DNA from: Haladaptatus caseinilyticus
GTDB taxonomy: Archaea; Halobacteriota; Halobacteria; Halobacteriales; Haladaptataceae
Reading direction: 5' to 3'
Assembly: GCF_026248685.1 (NCBI RefSeq)
Contig: NZ_CP111036.1
Location: forward strand, 558,001 to 622,000
Length of the DNA: 64,000 nucleotides
The first letter of the stretch is position 1. Every line of letters begins with the position of its first letter. Shown one piece after another: positions 25,631-34,365 of the stretch. The notes under the pieces are model-generated. The model was given only the letters and a program-made list of their open reading frames with translations. It did no database searches and had not been told where the DNA came from. A program made the translations under genes and the position numbers.

Positions 25631-26896
25631 TTACGCCAATTTTTCGATGTTTTCGACGATGGCGTCAGCGTACTCGCTGGTGGCGAGTTTCTCGCCGCCT
25701 TCGATCTGGCGTTCGAGGTCGTAGGTGACCTTGCCGGAGGAAATCGTCTCCTCGACGGCGTCGCGGACGAGTTGACCGGCGTCCTTCCAGCCCATGTATT
25801 CGAGCATGAGACGGCCGGAGAGAATCATCGCGGTTGGGTTGACTTTGTCCTCACCGGCGTATTTCGGCGCGGAACCGTGGACCGGTTCTGCGAGACAGCG
25901 GTGCTCGCCGAAGTTCGCACCGGGTGCGATGCCGAGGCCACCGATCTGTGCACCTGCGGCGTCGGACATGTAGTCGCCGTTCAGGTTCATCGTGGCGATG
26001 ACGTCGTAGTCAGCCGTTCGGGTGAGCAACTGTTGGAGCATGTTGTCGGCGATACGGTCTTTGACGACGAGTTTGTCGTCGGGTTGTTCGCCGTCGTATT
26101 TTTCCCACAGTTCGTCTTCCGTGATGGTGATATCGCCGAACTCCTCCTCTGCGAGTTCGTAGCCCCAGTCGCGGAACGCGCCCTCGGTGAACTTCATGAT
26201 GTTACCCTTGTGGACGAGCGTGACCGAATCACGGTCGTTCTCGAGGGCGTACTCGATCGCTTCGCGGACGAGACGCTTCGTTCCGAACTCCGTAATCGGC
26301 TTGATACCGATGCCAACCGGTCCGTCGTGGATGACGCCATCCGCGCCCATCTCGTCCTCGACGAACGCCTTGACTTCCTCGACTTCGTCGGTGCCTGCTT
26401 CCCATTCGATACCGGCGTAGACGTCCTCCGTGTTCTCACGGAACGTGACCATGTCCATCGCCTCGGGGTTTTTGACCGGCGACGGGACGCCGTCGAGATG
26501 GTATGTCGGTCGAACGTTCGCGTAGAGGTCGAGCGTTTTGCGGAGCGCCACGTTCAGACTGCGGAATCCGGCACCGACAGGCGTCGTGAGCGGTCCTTTG
26601 ATGGCGACGTTGAACTCCTTGATAGCCTCGACGGTGTCGTCCGGCAGGTTCTCGTCGTACGTTTCGCGGGCGCTGGCGCCAGCGTAGACGCGCATCCAGT
26701 TGATTTCGCGTCCCGTCGCTTTCGCCGCAGCGTCGAGCACTTTCTGTGCTGCAGGGCCGACGTCCGTTCCGATTCCATCTCCGTGAATGATCGGGATGAT
26801 CGGGTTGTCGGGAACTTCCAGTTTACCAGTGTCCTCGTCGACCGTAATCGTGGCCCCATCCTCGGGCACTTCCACCTTGTCGTACTCGTAGCTCAT
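25631..26896 (-). CDS. icd: Isocitrate dehydrogenase (NADP-dependent)
   Basis: A 421-residue decarboxylating dehydrogenase of the TCA cycle. Motifs: PIIPIIHGDGIGTDVGPAAQ near the N-terminus, PLTTPVGAGFRSLNVALRK (the S of this phosphorylatable loop binds isocitrate), TFRENTEDVYAGIEWEAG, VHKGNIMKFTEGAF (catalytic Lys) and later AEPVHGSAPKYAGEDKVNPT, the typical C-terminal coenzyme loop. Length and motif order fit the archaeal/bacterial NADP enzyme. A TATA-like ccttttatcc on the coding strand lies 26-35 bases ahead of the ATG, so the transcript is probably leaderless. Confidence 0.97.
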   Translation of the reverse strand: MSYEYDKVEVPEDGATITVDEDTGKLEVPDNPIIPIIHGDGIGTDVGPAAQKVLDAAAKATGREINWMRVYAGASARETYDENLPDDTVEAIKEFNVAIKGPLTTPVGAGFRSLNVALRKTLDLYANVRPTYHLDGVPSPVKNPEAMDMVTFRENTEDVYAGIEWEAGTDEVEEVKAFVEDEMGADGVIHDGPVGIGIKPITEFGTKRLVREAIEYALENDRDSVTLVHKGNIMKFTEGAFRDWGYELAEEEFGDITITEDELWEKYDGEQPDDKLVVKDRIADNMLQQLLTRTADYDVIATMNLNGDYMSDAAGAQIGGLGIAPGANFGEHRCLAEPVHGSAPKYAGEDKVNPTAMILSGRLMLEYMGWKDAGQLVRDAVEETISSGKVTYDLERQIEGGEKLATSEYADAIVENIEKLA

Positions 26897-27214
26897 GAAC
26901 GTTCGAACAGTGTTCCGAGGAGGATAAAAGGCCTACCGTTTCCCCTTCGTATGGGCCTTATACGCCCTTAAAGAGTTGGGTGATTTCGGTGGGTGAAGTT
27001 AGCAGTCGTCCGAATCGCCGGAGCGACCGACTCGGTCACGTCAGTATCGTTGTTTCGTCCGCGAATATCGCCATTCGAACGCTCTCCACCGCTCTCGTTG
27101 ACTCACGAAGTGGCGCAACCAGTATCTGTCCGTGGGTCGTGTACAGGGCATCACCACCTCGTCCGAACTGCCGTTTGACGTGAACTTAAGCCATCCCACG
27201 CGAGACCACCCTGC
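26897..27214. other. 318-base divergent intergenic region icd / isoaspartyl peptidase
   Basis: No convincing gene. It holds the icd promoter near the left end (ggataaaagg, 26922-26931) and a short interrupted inverted repeat, gggccttatacgccc at about 26953-26967, that could be an operator. A weak TATA-like acttaag near 27184 precedes the peptidase ATG by about 25 bases. The two frames of about 60 codons here have no hydrophobic or motif content. Confidence 0.4.
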
Positions 27215-28066
27215 ATGAAAGTCATCGTTCACGGCGGTGCTGGCGGCGAACCGGACGAACCGACCTCTCGACAGGCGGTGCTCGACGAAGCGGCAGAAAC
27301 TGGCGGCAAAGCCGAAACCGTCGTTGACGCGGTCGAAGCAGCGGTTCACGTTCTCGAATCATCACCGAGGTTCAACGCGGGCGTCGGCGGCGCGGTTCAG
27401 AGCGACGGCAAGATTCGAACCGACGCCGGAATCATGACGAGCGACCGTGAGACGGGTGCGGTATGTTCGATGCCGAGCGTCGAACATGCCGTCAGCGCGG
27501 CCCGAGTCGTGATGGAAGAGACGCCACACGTTCTCGTCAGCGGGGAACACGCGGTTTCCCTCGCGGCGGATTTCGGCGTGGAAACCGAAATCAACCTCTG
27601 GACCGAAAAGAGCGAGAAGCGATGGGAGGAGTACGATGCCCCCGATGGCGCGCCGAGTGAACACCTCGAATGGCTCCACGAGAAGTTCGGCGGAGCGGAC
27701 ACGGTCGGCGCAGTCGCCTCCGACGGCGACGAGTTCGCCGCCGCAACCTCGACGGGTGGGCGCTGGCTTGCACTCGCAGGGCGGGTCGGCGACGTTCCGC
27801 AAATCGGTAGTGGCTTCTACGCGGCACCGGCCGGTGCGGCCAGTTCCACGGGTGCGGGCGAAGATATCGCAAAGTCGACGCTTACCCGGCGAGCGGTTCG
27901 TCACCTCGAATCGGGCTTCGGCGCACAGGAGGCCGCAGACCGCGCCATCGAGGAGTTCGCCGAACTCACCGGATCGAGTGCTGGTGTCATCGTCCTCGAC
28001 CGGGACGGAAACACTGGAAGCACGTTCAACAGCGACGCGATGCAGACTGCGGTAAACAAGTCGTGA
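27215..28066 (+). CDS. Isoaspartyl peptidase/L-asparaginase (plant-type, Ntn hydrolase)
   Basis: A 283-residue precursor of the N-terminal nucleophile hydrolase family. It starts MKVIVHGGAGG and has the two-part layout of an alpha and beta chain: autocleavage before Thr163 in GGADTVGAVASDGDEFAAA exposes the catalytic Thr, followed by TSTGGRWLALAGRVGDVPQIG and the substrate site GSGFYAAPAGAASSTGAGED. It removes isoaspartyl residues from damaged peptides and may hydrolyse asparagine. Length agrees with archaeal members. Confidence 0.92.
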   Translation: MKVIVHGGAGGEPDEPTSRQAVLDEAAETGGKAETVVDAVEAAVHVLESSPRFNAGVGGAVQSDGKIRTDAGIMTSDRETGAVCSMPSVEHAVSAARVVMEETPHVLVSGEHAVSLAADFGVETEINLWTEKSEKRWEEYDAPDGAPSEHLEWLHEKFGGADTVGAVASDGDEFAAATSTGGRWLALAGRVGDVPQIGSGFYAAPAGAASSTGAGEDIAKSTLTRRAVRHLESGFGAQEAADRAIEEFAELTGSSAGVIVLDRDGNTGSTFNSDAMQTAVNKS

Positions 28067-28470
28067 GATGGGAGACGAGGAGTCGGCTCGGAGTCATTCC
28101 GGTCCAAAACGTCGCGGAACGAACTGACGCTCGGGATGGAGTGTTCGATTCCGTAAGTCCAGATGTGGAGCCGATCGATAGTCGTGTCCTGTGACAGGGC
28201 AGTCCTCTGCCGTCATCCCCACGTTTACCAACGTACCCACCATTAGACTGGCAACTACGAGCGGTGTCACTGCGAATACGGTACCCTTCTGCAGATACGA
28301 ACAGTCAGATCAATCGTGAGGAACAGATGTCGAGAAGCCGACTCATGTATCCGCCCATATGCGATTTTTGTATTACGAATGATAGCATGGCGGTACAGTT
28401 GTTCGTAGCCGGATCCGAAGCCTCCCTCTGTAACGCAAACTCTTTCCGGCGTTCGGGCGAACCACGTTTT
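28067..28470. other. 404-base intergenic region before map
   Basis: No large gene. On the minus strand a 49-codon frame (28094-28243, listed separately) is the only protein-like stretch. The plus strand is scattered with in-frame ATGs ahead of map, but codons there lack the GC-rich third positions of neighbours, so translation from 28471 is favoured. No tRNA fold, terminator hairpin or clear TATA box was identified. Confidence 0.4.
28094..28243 (-). CDS. Possible 49-residue protein, unknown
   Basis: A 50-codon frame starting MVGTLVNVGMTAEDCPVTGH and ending HPERQFVPRRFGPE. It has a protein-like texture, a rich C-terminus of basic and aromatic residues, and no hydrophobic segment. No Shine-Dalgarno or TATA box was convincing and third-base usage is mixed, so it may be chance. 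It would converge on the isoaspartyl peptidase gene. Confidence 0.25.
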   Translation of the reverse strand: MVGTLVNVGMTAEDCPVTGHDYRSAPHLDLRNRTLHPERQFVPRRFGPE

Positions 28471-29367
28471 ATGAGCGACCAGTCAATCGACCTCTCGGCG
28501 GAGAAGTACGAAAAGCATCGGGAGGCCGGTGAAATCCTCGCGCAGGTTCGCACGGAAACTGCAGAGCGCGTCGAAGTAGGTGCAAGCCATCTGGAAGTCG
28601 CGGAATACGCCGAAGATCGAATCCGTGAACTCGGCGGGAAACCGGCATTTCCGGTCAACATCAGCATCAACGAGGAAGCGGCCCACGCGACGCCGAGCAT
28701 CGGCGACGAGAGCACGTTCGGTGAGGACATGGTCAACCTCGATATCGGGGTTCAGATAGACGGATGGCTCGCCGACACCGCGATCACGGTGGACCTCTCC
28801 GGACACGACGATCTCGCAGAAGCGAGCGAAGAGGCCTTGAACGCTGCGCTCGAAGTCGTCGAACCCGGCGTCGAGACGGGAGCGATCGGTGCAGAAATCG
28901 AGTCCGTTATCGACGGCTACGGCTACAATCCCGTCGTCAATCTCTCGGGCCACGGACTGGCCCACTACGAACAGCACACGGAACCGAACATCCCGAACCG
29001 CGCCGTCTCACAGGGCATCGAACTGCAAGTCGGTGATGTCGTGGCCATCGAACCGTTCGCCACCGACGGGAGTGGAAAAGTGAGGGAAGGTGCAGAGGAG
29101 GAGATCTTCTCCCTCGAGCGCGAAGCGTCAGTTCGTGACCGAAGCGCTCGAAAAGCGCTCGACCAGATCACGGAGGAGTTCCGAACGCTTCCGTTCGCAA
29201 CCCGCTGGTTGGACAGTTCCCGCCCGGATATGGCACTGCGCCGCCTGAAAATGAAAAACATCGTCCACGGTTATCCAGTGCTCAAAGAGGAGGACGGCTT
29301 CCTCGTCAGTCAGAAAGAACACTCGGTCATCGTCACTGAGGATGGCTGTGAAGTGTTCACGAAGTAA
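28471..29367 (+). CDS. map: Type II methionine aminopeptidase
   Basis: A 298-residue enzyme that removes initiator methionine. Pita-bread-fold motifs are visible: NLDIGVQIDGWLADTAI (first two Asp ligands), LSGHGLAHYEQHTEPNIPN (His ligand), VVAIEPFATDG (Glu) and a final EHSVIVTEDG (last Glu). The helical insertion between these, around residues 205-255, makes it type II, the archaeal/eukaryotic class. The ATG at 28471 (MSDQSIDLSAEKYEKHRE) is the natural start. Confidence 0.96.
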   Translation: MSDQSIDLSAEKYEKHREAGEILAQVRTETAERVEVGASHLEVAEYAEDRIRELGGKPAFPVNISINEEAAHATPSIGDESTFGEDMVNLDIGVQIDGWLADTAITVDLSGHDDLAEASEEALNAALEVVEPGVETGAIGAEIESVIDGYGYNPVVNLSGHGLAHYEQHTEPNIPNRAVSQGIELQVGDVVAIEPFATDGSGKVREGAEEEIFSLEREASVRDRSARKALDQITEEFRTLPFATRWLDSSRPDMALRRLKMKNIVHGYPVLKEEDGFLVSQKEHSVIVTEDGCEVFTK

Positions 29368-29455
29368 CGACTCCGGATCGTCATCCGTCGTGTAGTGACG
29401 ACACGGTAACTCGTGTCGGACGATAACGAGAACAGCAGACAGGTCCGCCGAACGA

Positions 29456-29656
29456 TTAGGCGTTGTTCATTCGCTGGCTCTTCTCTTCACCGCACGTCTG
29501 ACATTGGGTGATTCGGTACGGTTCGCGCGAAAACTCGGCATTTTCGCGTTTCTTGCTTTCGGTTCGAATTTGGACAGATACCTCGTGAGAGGTTTCGCGC
29601 CCACAGTTGTCGCACAGTTCGACCATTGCCTGGAACCCCTGATTTTTCGTTGCCAT
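29456..29656 (-). CDS. Small zinc beta-ribbon protein, DUF7835-like
   Basis: A 66-residue protein starting MATKNQGFQAMVELCDNCGR. Four cysteines in two knuckles, LCDNCGRE and TQCQTCGEE, form a zinc ribbon around a beta hairpin TSHEVSVQIRTESKKREN. It matches the haloarchaeal family I recall as DUF7835 putative zinc beta-ribbon; the name is from memory. Function unknown. The ATG at 29656 was chosen over one 14 codons upstream. It lies downstream of trkH on the same strand. Confidence 0.78.
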   Translation of the reverse strand: MATKNQGFQAMVELCDNCGRETSHEVSVQIRTESKKRENAEFSREPYRITQCQTCGEEKSQRMNNA

Positions 29657-29861
29657 GGTGACTTCCTGCTCAGTCCATACAACCGCTGATACGAGCATAA
29701 AAACCCCTCTCTGTTGGGGGACGTTCGAACCGTTTTTTCCGGTTCAGTCTTGCAATTTCGGCATATAGAACATCGAGAGCGTCCCATTTCGTTTATCGAG
29801 GCCTGTGAGACGTTAATGAGGGTGGAACGCTCTACAACAGCCGAATACTTTATATACTGGT

Positions 29862-31535
29862 TCAGGGATTGAGACCGAACAGGGTAGACCGGAGAAAAAC
29901 GAGTACTGGGATGATCTCGAGCCGACCGACCCACATATTCAGGACGAGCATTCCTTCACCGAAGGGAGACATTGACGGTCCGACAATTCCAGTCGAGAGG
30001 CCGACATTGCCTTGCGCACTCGCAACCTCGAAGAGTGCGTCAGCGTAACTGGCTCCGGGGGCGACGTTCGAGAGGAGGACACTCCCCGTTATGAGCAGGA
30101 TAATCCAGAGCATACTGACGATGGCGGCCTCGCTGAACTCTTCGTACATCTGATTTCGGTCGAGTGCACGTCCGTTGATTCGGGTGTTGATGACTGCGGA
30201 AGCCGGGAGGAACACCCGTGAGAACTCCCACTGGATACCCTTGCTTATCATGTACCCTCGAATGATTTTGATACCACCAACCGTGCTCCCCGCCGCCCCG
30301 CCGAGCACCATCGCCCCGCTGACGATGAGTTTCCCGCCTGCGCTCCACGCGCCGATATCCGACGACTGGAACCCCGTACAGGTGAGAGCGCTGACGAACT
30401 GAAACGTGGAATCGCGTGCCGCATCCCCCGCGAGCGCGGACAAGCCGACGTTTTGAACGCCGATCCACCCTGTCTGGGTGAACGCGCTGCTCGCAATCGG
30501 GAGCGAAATGATGTTCTGAACCGACAGCACGAAACTCCCGACGACGAAGAGGATGAACAGCCAACGAGTCTGAAGGTCGGAGAACAGTTCGCCGAAGTCC
30601 CGGTCGTGGAGCATCACGTAATGGATCGGAAACGCGATTGCACCGAGCGCCATGATGGGAAGAAGGACACCTTCGACGAGCGGCGAATGGTACGATTCGA
30701 TGGAGTTGTCCGTCACACTGAATCCACCGGTCGAAAGGGCCGTCATCGCGTGATTCAACGACTGCCAGAAGGTTTCGAACAGGCTCTGCTGCGGTTCACT
30801 CCACCAAATAGCGCCGAACAACACGACGACGGCGATGATCGTGTACAGGAGGAAAATCCGCCACACCGTCTGCACCGTGTGGATGATGCTCGGATGAATC
30901 CTCTCTTCGCGCGTTTCCGCCCGGTAGAGAGCATAACTACCGCTCCCAGGACGAGCAAGAATCGCAGTCGTGAGGACGATGACACCCACACCGCCGACCC
31001 ACTGGATGAGCGAGCGCCACCACTGGACGGCGCGCGGGAGCGACGGTTCGTGAACTGCCATCGTCAGACCGCTCCCGGTCCACCCGGACATGCTCTCGAA
31101 CAGCGCGTGGAGAGGGTTTCCGTAGTACGCGAGACTGGAAAACGTCATCGCGCCGTCGATTCGGATCGCTTGATAATCGGCACCGATGGGGACATAGGTG
31201 TTCATTACCGGAACGGGAGTCAGATGTGCGGAGAGGAAAAGCGGAACCGCCCCGAAAATGGCGGTCGCGAACCAGCCCCCGGCGGCGATGACCATACCAT
31301 GTTTCATCACCGGGTTCGGCGCGTCTTCGAACAGCCTTCGGGCAGTACCGCCCGCCGCCGCCGTGATTCCCCCCGCAATGAGAAACGCGAGGGCTACGTA
31401 AAACTCCCCGAACGCCAGTGCAAGGGCGACGGTAATCGCCATCAGTGCCGCCTGCATCAACACGAGTGCGCCGATATCTCGCAGGATCACAGCGAGATCA
31501 GCCGGAACCCCAGAAATCGTCGGGTGTCGCGGCAT
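29862..31535 (-). CDS. trkH: Potassium uptake protein TrkH, ion-conducting subunit
   Basis: A 557-residue polytopic membrane protein with the fourfold M1-P-M2 repeat of Trk/Ktr/HKT channels. Selectivity-filter-like glycines follow pore loops, for example SMSGWTGSGLTMAVHEP, MTALSTGGFSVTDNS, VSALTCTGFQSSDIG and ASAQGNVGLSTGI. Together with TrkA it brings K+ into the cell, the main osmoprotectant of haloarchaea. It is cotranscribed with the upstream trkA, whose stop lies one base before this start. Confidence 0.93.
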   Translation of the reverse strand: MPRHPTISGVPADLAVILRDIGALVLMQAALMAITVALALAFGEFYVALAFLIAGGITAAAGGTARRLFEDAPNPVMKHGMVIAAGGWFATAIFGAVPLFLSAHLTPVPVMNTYVPIGADYQAIRIDGAMTFSSLAYYGNPLHALFESMSGWTGSGLTMAVHEPSLPRAVQWWRSLIQWVGGVGVIVLTTAILARPGSGSYALYRAETREERIHPSIIHTVQTVWRIFLLYTIIAVVVLFGAIWWSEPQQSLFETFWQSLNHAMTALSTGGFSVTDNSIESYHSPLVEGVLLPIMALGAIAFPIHYVMLHDRDFGELFSDLQTRWLFILFVVGSFVLSVQNIISLPIASSAFTQTGWIGVQNVGLSALAGDAARDSTFQFVSALTCTGFQSSDIGAWSAGGKLIVSGAMVLGGAAGSTVGGIKIIRGYMISKGIQWEFSRVFLPASAVINTRINGRALDRNQMYEEFSEAAIVSMLWIILLITGSVLLSNVAPGASYADALFEVASAQGNVGLSTGIVGPSMSPFGEGMLVLNMWVGRLEIIPVLVFLRSTLFGLNP

Positions 31536-31536
31536 A

Positions 31537-32214
31537 TCAGTCGTGGTCCTCGTAGTGGCCGAAAATGTCGGTCACGTCCGGCGTTGCACCGACTTCGGAG
31601 AAGACGGTTATGAGGTCATCGCCCTCGATCGTCGTGTTCCCACGAGGAGTGATGACGTCATTGTCACGCTCGATGGCGACCACCAACATCCCTTCGTCGA
31701 ACAGTCCATCGTCCGCCGCCGCTGAGAGAGTGAGACCCGCGATTGGGGCGTACGAATCGACCGTGATTTCGAACACTTCGGCCGTTTCGCCGACCTTCAT
31801 GTAATCCTTGATGGACGGGCGTTTCACGGCTCGATACAGATACTCCGCGATGAGTCGCTGGGGGTTCTCGATGACGTTTACCCCGATTTGGCGGAAGATG
31901 TTCATGTGTTCGGGGTTGTGAACGACGGACACCAGGGATGGTACGTCCATCTCTTGTCCCAACAGGCAGACCATGATGTTCGTCGCGTCCTGGTCTGTCG
32001 TGCTGATGAGGGCGTCCGCCCGGTCCGCACCGGCCTCTTCCAGCGTGTCGATGATCGTCGCATCGTCGTGGAGGACGAGACAGTCGAATTCCATCGATGC
32101 GCGTTCGGCGCGCGCCTGGTCTTTCTCGATAACCACCACGTCGTTGCTATTCTGCGTCGCAATGCTGATGAGTTGCGAGCCGATGTCGCCCGCACCGACG
32201 ATGATGAGATACAT
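31537..32214 (-). CDS. trkA: Trk potassium uptake regulatory subunit TrkA
   Basis: A 225-residue cytoplasmic ring protein. The N-terminal RCK/TrkA-N domain starts MYLIIVGAGDIGSQLISI, a Rossmann GxGxxG site for NAD(H) or ATP, with DATNIMVCLLGQ further on; residues from about 140 form a TrkA-C domain ending near EGDDLITVFS. It gates TrkH according to nucleotide level. The next gene, trkH, begins one base after the stop. Some TrkA proteins have two such units; this one has a single pair of domains. Confidence 0.93.
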   Translation of the reverse strand: MYLIIVGAGDIGSQLISIATQNSNDVVVIEKDQARAERASMEFDCLVLHDDATIIDTLEEAGADRADALISTTDQDATNIMVCLLGQEMDVPSLVSVVHNPEHMNIFRQIGVNVIENPQRLIAEYLYRAVKRPSIKDYMKVGETAEVFEITVDSYAPIAGLTLSAAADDGLFDEGMLVVAIERDNDVITPRGNTTIEGDDLITVFSEVGATPDVTDIFGHYEDHD

Positions 32215-32674
32215 TCGTTGTTCCCCTCTCCGAAGCCAGCATTTGAAAAGATACTGTTGTCGAACTGGTCAGTGTCGCCCACGTCCACGATCGTGAAACG
32301 ATACGGGTAGGTCGTAGTTTCGTCACGGTTATGAAGCCATTAAACACGATGTATCCGCAGTTTCCGAGGGGTTGAGCCGAAGGTGTGTCGTGTCGAGCTG
32401 TAACTCATAAAACCGAGAATCACGTTGTCTTCTCGAACTACCGATAGGAGATGTCACTAAGTAATATGCCATGGCGAAAATTTCTGGGGCCACTATCGGC
32501 ATGCACTACGTGTAAATCGAGTTCCAAATTCGACCCACGATACGGGCGTCGGCGAGCAGATGGGAGTCGAGTGGGAACGGAGGGGAAAACAACCCTCAAT
32601 GGTGGCGACGCGATGGGAGGCCGAATCGAGTACGAGACTGAAAACATAAAACACTCGAAACGCGATTACTTCCC
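32215..32674. other. 460-base intergenic region between trkA and the HIT gene
   Basis: No clear gene. It contains two plus-strand TATA-like boxes, ctcataaaacc near 32406 and acataaaa at 32644-32651 (listed below). A 125-codon plus-strand frame from 32451, with Cys-rich pieces (ACTTCKSSSK, PCSKCSRRG), is preceded by taggag but runs on across the HIT start in another frame, and so looks fortuitous. On the minus strand only the trkA upstream region is present. Confidence 0.4.
32644..32651 (+). promoter_or_regulatory. Candidate TATA box for the HIT gene
   Basis: The sequence acataaaa lies 24-31 bases ahead of the ATG at 32675, the spacing expected for a leaderless transcript. Confidence 0.6.
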
Positions 32675-33211
32675 ATGCAGCAAGTGTTCGCGCCGTGGCG
32701 AATCGAATGGGTCGAGCGCGACGACAGCGACGTCGAAATCGAGGGGTGCGTGTTCTGTGAACTCCCAAATCGTGGCGCGGACCGGGAGTTTCTCGTCGTG
32801 GCACGAAACGCCCACGCCGTCGTGATGTTGAACAACTATCCCTATAATCCGGGGCACGTGATGGTCATTCCCGACCAGCACACGGCGGACTATCGCGAGC
32901 TGACGGACAAATCGTTGCTCGGGCACGCGAGGTTGAAACAGCGAACGTTCGACGCACTAGAAACCGCCCTCTCCCCGGACGGGTTCAACGCCGGGTTAAA
33001 TATCGGTGAGGGAAGCGGTGGATCCATCGACCACCTCCACACGCACATCGTTCCGCGGTGGCAGGGAGATACGAACTTCATGCCCGTCCTTTCCGATACG
33101 AAGGTCATCGTGGAAGCGCTGGAGGACACCTACGAACGGGTTCACGACGCGTTTGCGGAACAAGACGGTGCGACGGTACCCGACCCGGATACCGCAGTCT
33201 CGTTCGAGTAG
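32675..33211 (+). CDS. HIT-family nucleotide hydrolase/transferase (Ap4A-type)
   Basis: A 178-residue histidine-triad protein. The triad DHLHTHIVPRW has H120, H122 and H124 (H-x-H-x-H), with the upstream NNYPYNPGHVMVIP and GFNAGLNIGEGSGGSI substrate loops. The GCVFCEL knuckle near residue 25 (C25, C28) may bind zinc, as in diadenosine tetraphosphate phosphorylase-like members. Most archaeal relatives split or hydrolyse dinucleoside polyphosphates or AMP conjugates. It is divergent from trkA. Confidence 0.92.
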   Translation: MQQVFAPWRIEWVERDDSDVEIEGCVFCELPNRGADREFLVVARNAHAVVMLNNYPYNPGHVMVIPDQHTADYRELTDKSLLGHARLKQRTFDALETALSPDGFNAGLNIGEGSGGSIDHLHTHIVPRWQGDTNFMPVLSDTKVIVEALEDTYERVHDAFAEQDGATVPDPDTAVSFE

Positions 33212-33284
33212 AACGAAACGAAATTCGGACGAGGAGTGAACTTCGCCGATATAGCCATAGGCGACCCGACCCAATGCAGGCGTG

Positions 33285-34220
33285 ATGGACCGGTCCACCG
33301 CCGTCCGAACTGCGGGAGTCGTCGTCCTGGCGGCGAACCTCCTGTTGGCAGTCGCCAAGGGCCTCGTCTGGTTACAGACCGGGAGCCTCGCGGTCGGTTC
33401 CGAAGCGGTCAACAGCCTCTCGGACGCGGTGTATAGCGTCGTCGTCCTCGCGGGACTGTATCTAACGACTCGACCGCCGGATTTCGACCACCCACACGGA
33501 CACGAGCGAATCGAACCGTTCGTCTCCCTGCTCGTCGCTCTCGGCGTGTTCGCGGCTGGTGGGTTGATCCTCTGGCGTTCGGCCACATCCCTCATTTCGG
33601 GAGACATCTCGACGACGATGAGCCCCCTCGCAGTCGGCGTTCTGGTGGGAACGGGAGCCATCAAGTACGGCCTCTTCCAATACTGTCTTCGAATCGGTAA
33701 CGATGCCAACTCGCCAGCAGTAGAAGCGATCGCTCTGGACAACCGCAACGACATACTCACCGCTGGCGCGGCACTTATCGGAGTTCTCGGTGCGCGAATT
33801 GGGATTCCCGAACTCGACCCACTGGCAGCGGGCGTCGTCTCGTTCGGCATTCTGTACACCGGATGGGAAATCGTCGAGAGCAACGTGGACTACCTCGTGG
33901 GGCGTGCCCCGTCGGAAGACCTTCGTGCGAAAATCGTCCAGCGGGCGCTTTCGCATCCCGAGGTCGAGGGAGTCCACGATGTCGTCGCTCACTACGTCGG
34001 GCCGGAAATCGACGTAAGCATGCACGTCGAAGTCGAGGGAGACAGGACACTCATCGAGGCTCACAACATCGAAACCGAGGTTATGGAATCGGTCCGAGCG
34101 ATTCCCGAAGTGGACGACGTGTTCGTCCATGTCGATCCCAAGGAACTCGGCGAATGGAAGGCCGACGACGAGGCGGACAGACTTGCCGAGACGCACACTC
34201 GGGACGGTGATGATAACTAA
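33285..34220 (+). CDS. Cation diffusion facilitator (CDF) metal exporter
   Basis: A 311-residue membrane protein of the CDF/ZnT family. Six hydrophobic helices lie in residues 1 to about 195, the first metal-site helix showing LAVGSEAVNSLSDAVYSVVV (the S-E-A-x-N-S-x-x-D variant seen in Fe/Mn/Co-type members instead of HxxxD), then the basic loop PPDFDHPHGHERIE and ALDNRNDILTAG. Residues from about 200 form the cytoplasmic ferredoxin-like domain ending with KADDEADRLA. It exports a divalent cation by proton exchange; which metal is not decided. Confidence 0.9.
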   Translation: MDRSTAVRTAGVVVLAANLLLAVAKGLVWLQTGSLAVGSEAVNSLSDAVYSVVVLAGLYLTTRPPDFDHPHGHERIEPFVSLLVALGVFAAGGLILWRSATSLISGDISTTMSPLAVGVLVGTGAIKYGLFQYCLRIGNDANSPAVEAIALDNRNDILTAGAALIGVLGARIGIPELDPLAAGVVSFGILYTGWEIVESNVDYLVGRAPSEDLRAKIVQRALSHPEVEGVHDVVAHYVGPEIDVSMHVEVEGDRTLIEAHNIETEVMESVRAIPEVDDVFVHVDPKELGEWKADDEADRLAETHTRDGDDN

Positions 34221-34365
34221 CTAACTCGTTTTCGGAAAGTGAGAATCGGGGACCGGTATCTTTTACCGGACTTTGTAAGCATGGATACAGGAACCCAAGA
34301 GTTCACAACACGATAGACGGATGTACTGAAGGTAACTGGCGCGATGTTCACCGTTAGCTCCCTCG

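Noticed and set aside
32451-32825. Cys-rich plus-strand frame with CTTCKSS and CSKC
   Set aside because: It runs through the start of the HIT gene in another frame and its second half is an obvious shadow of that gene.
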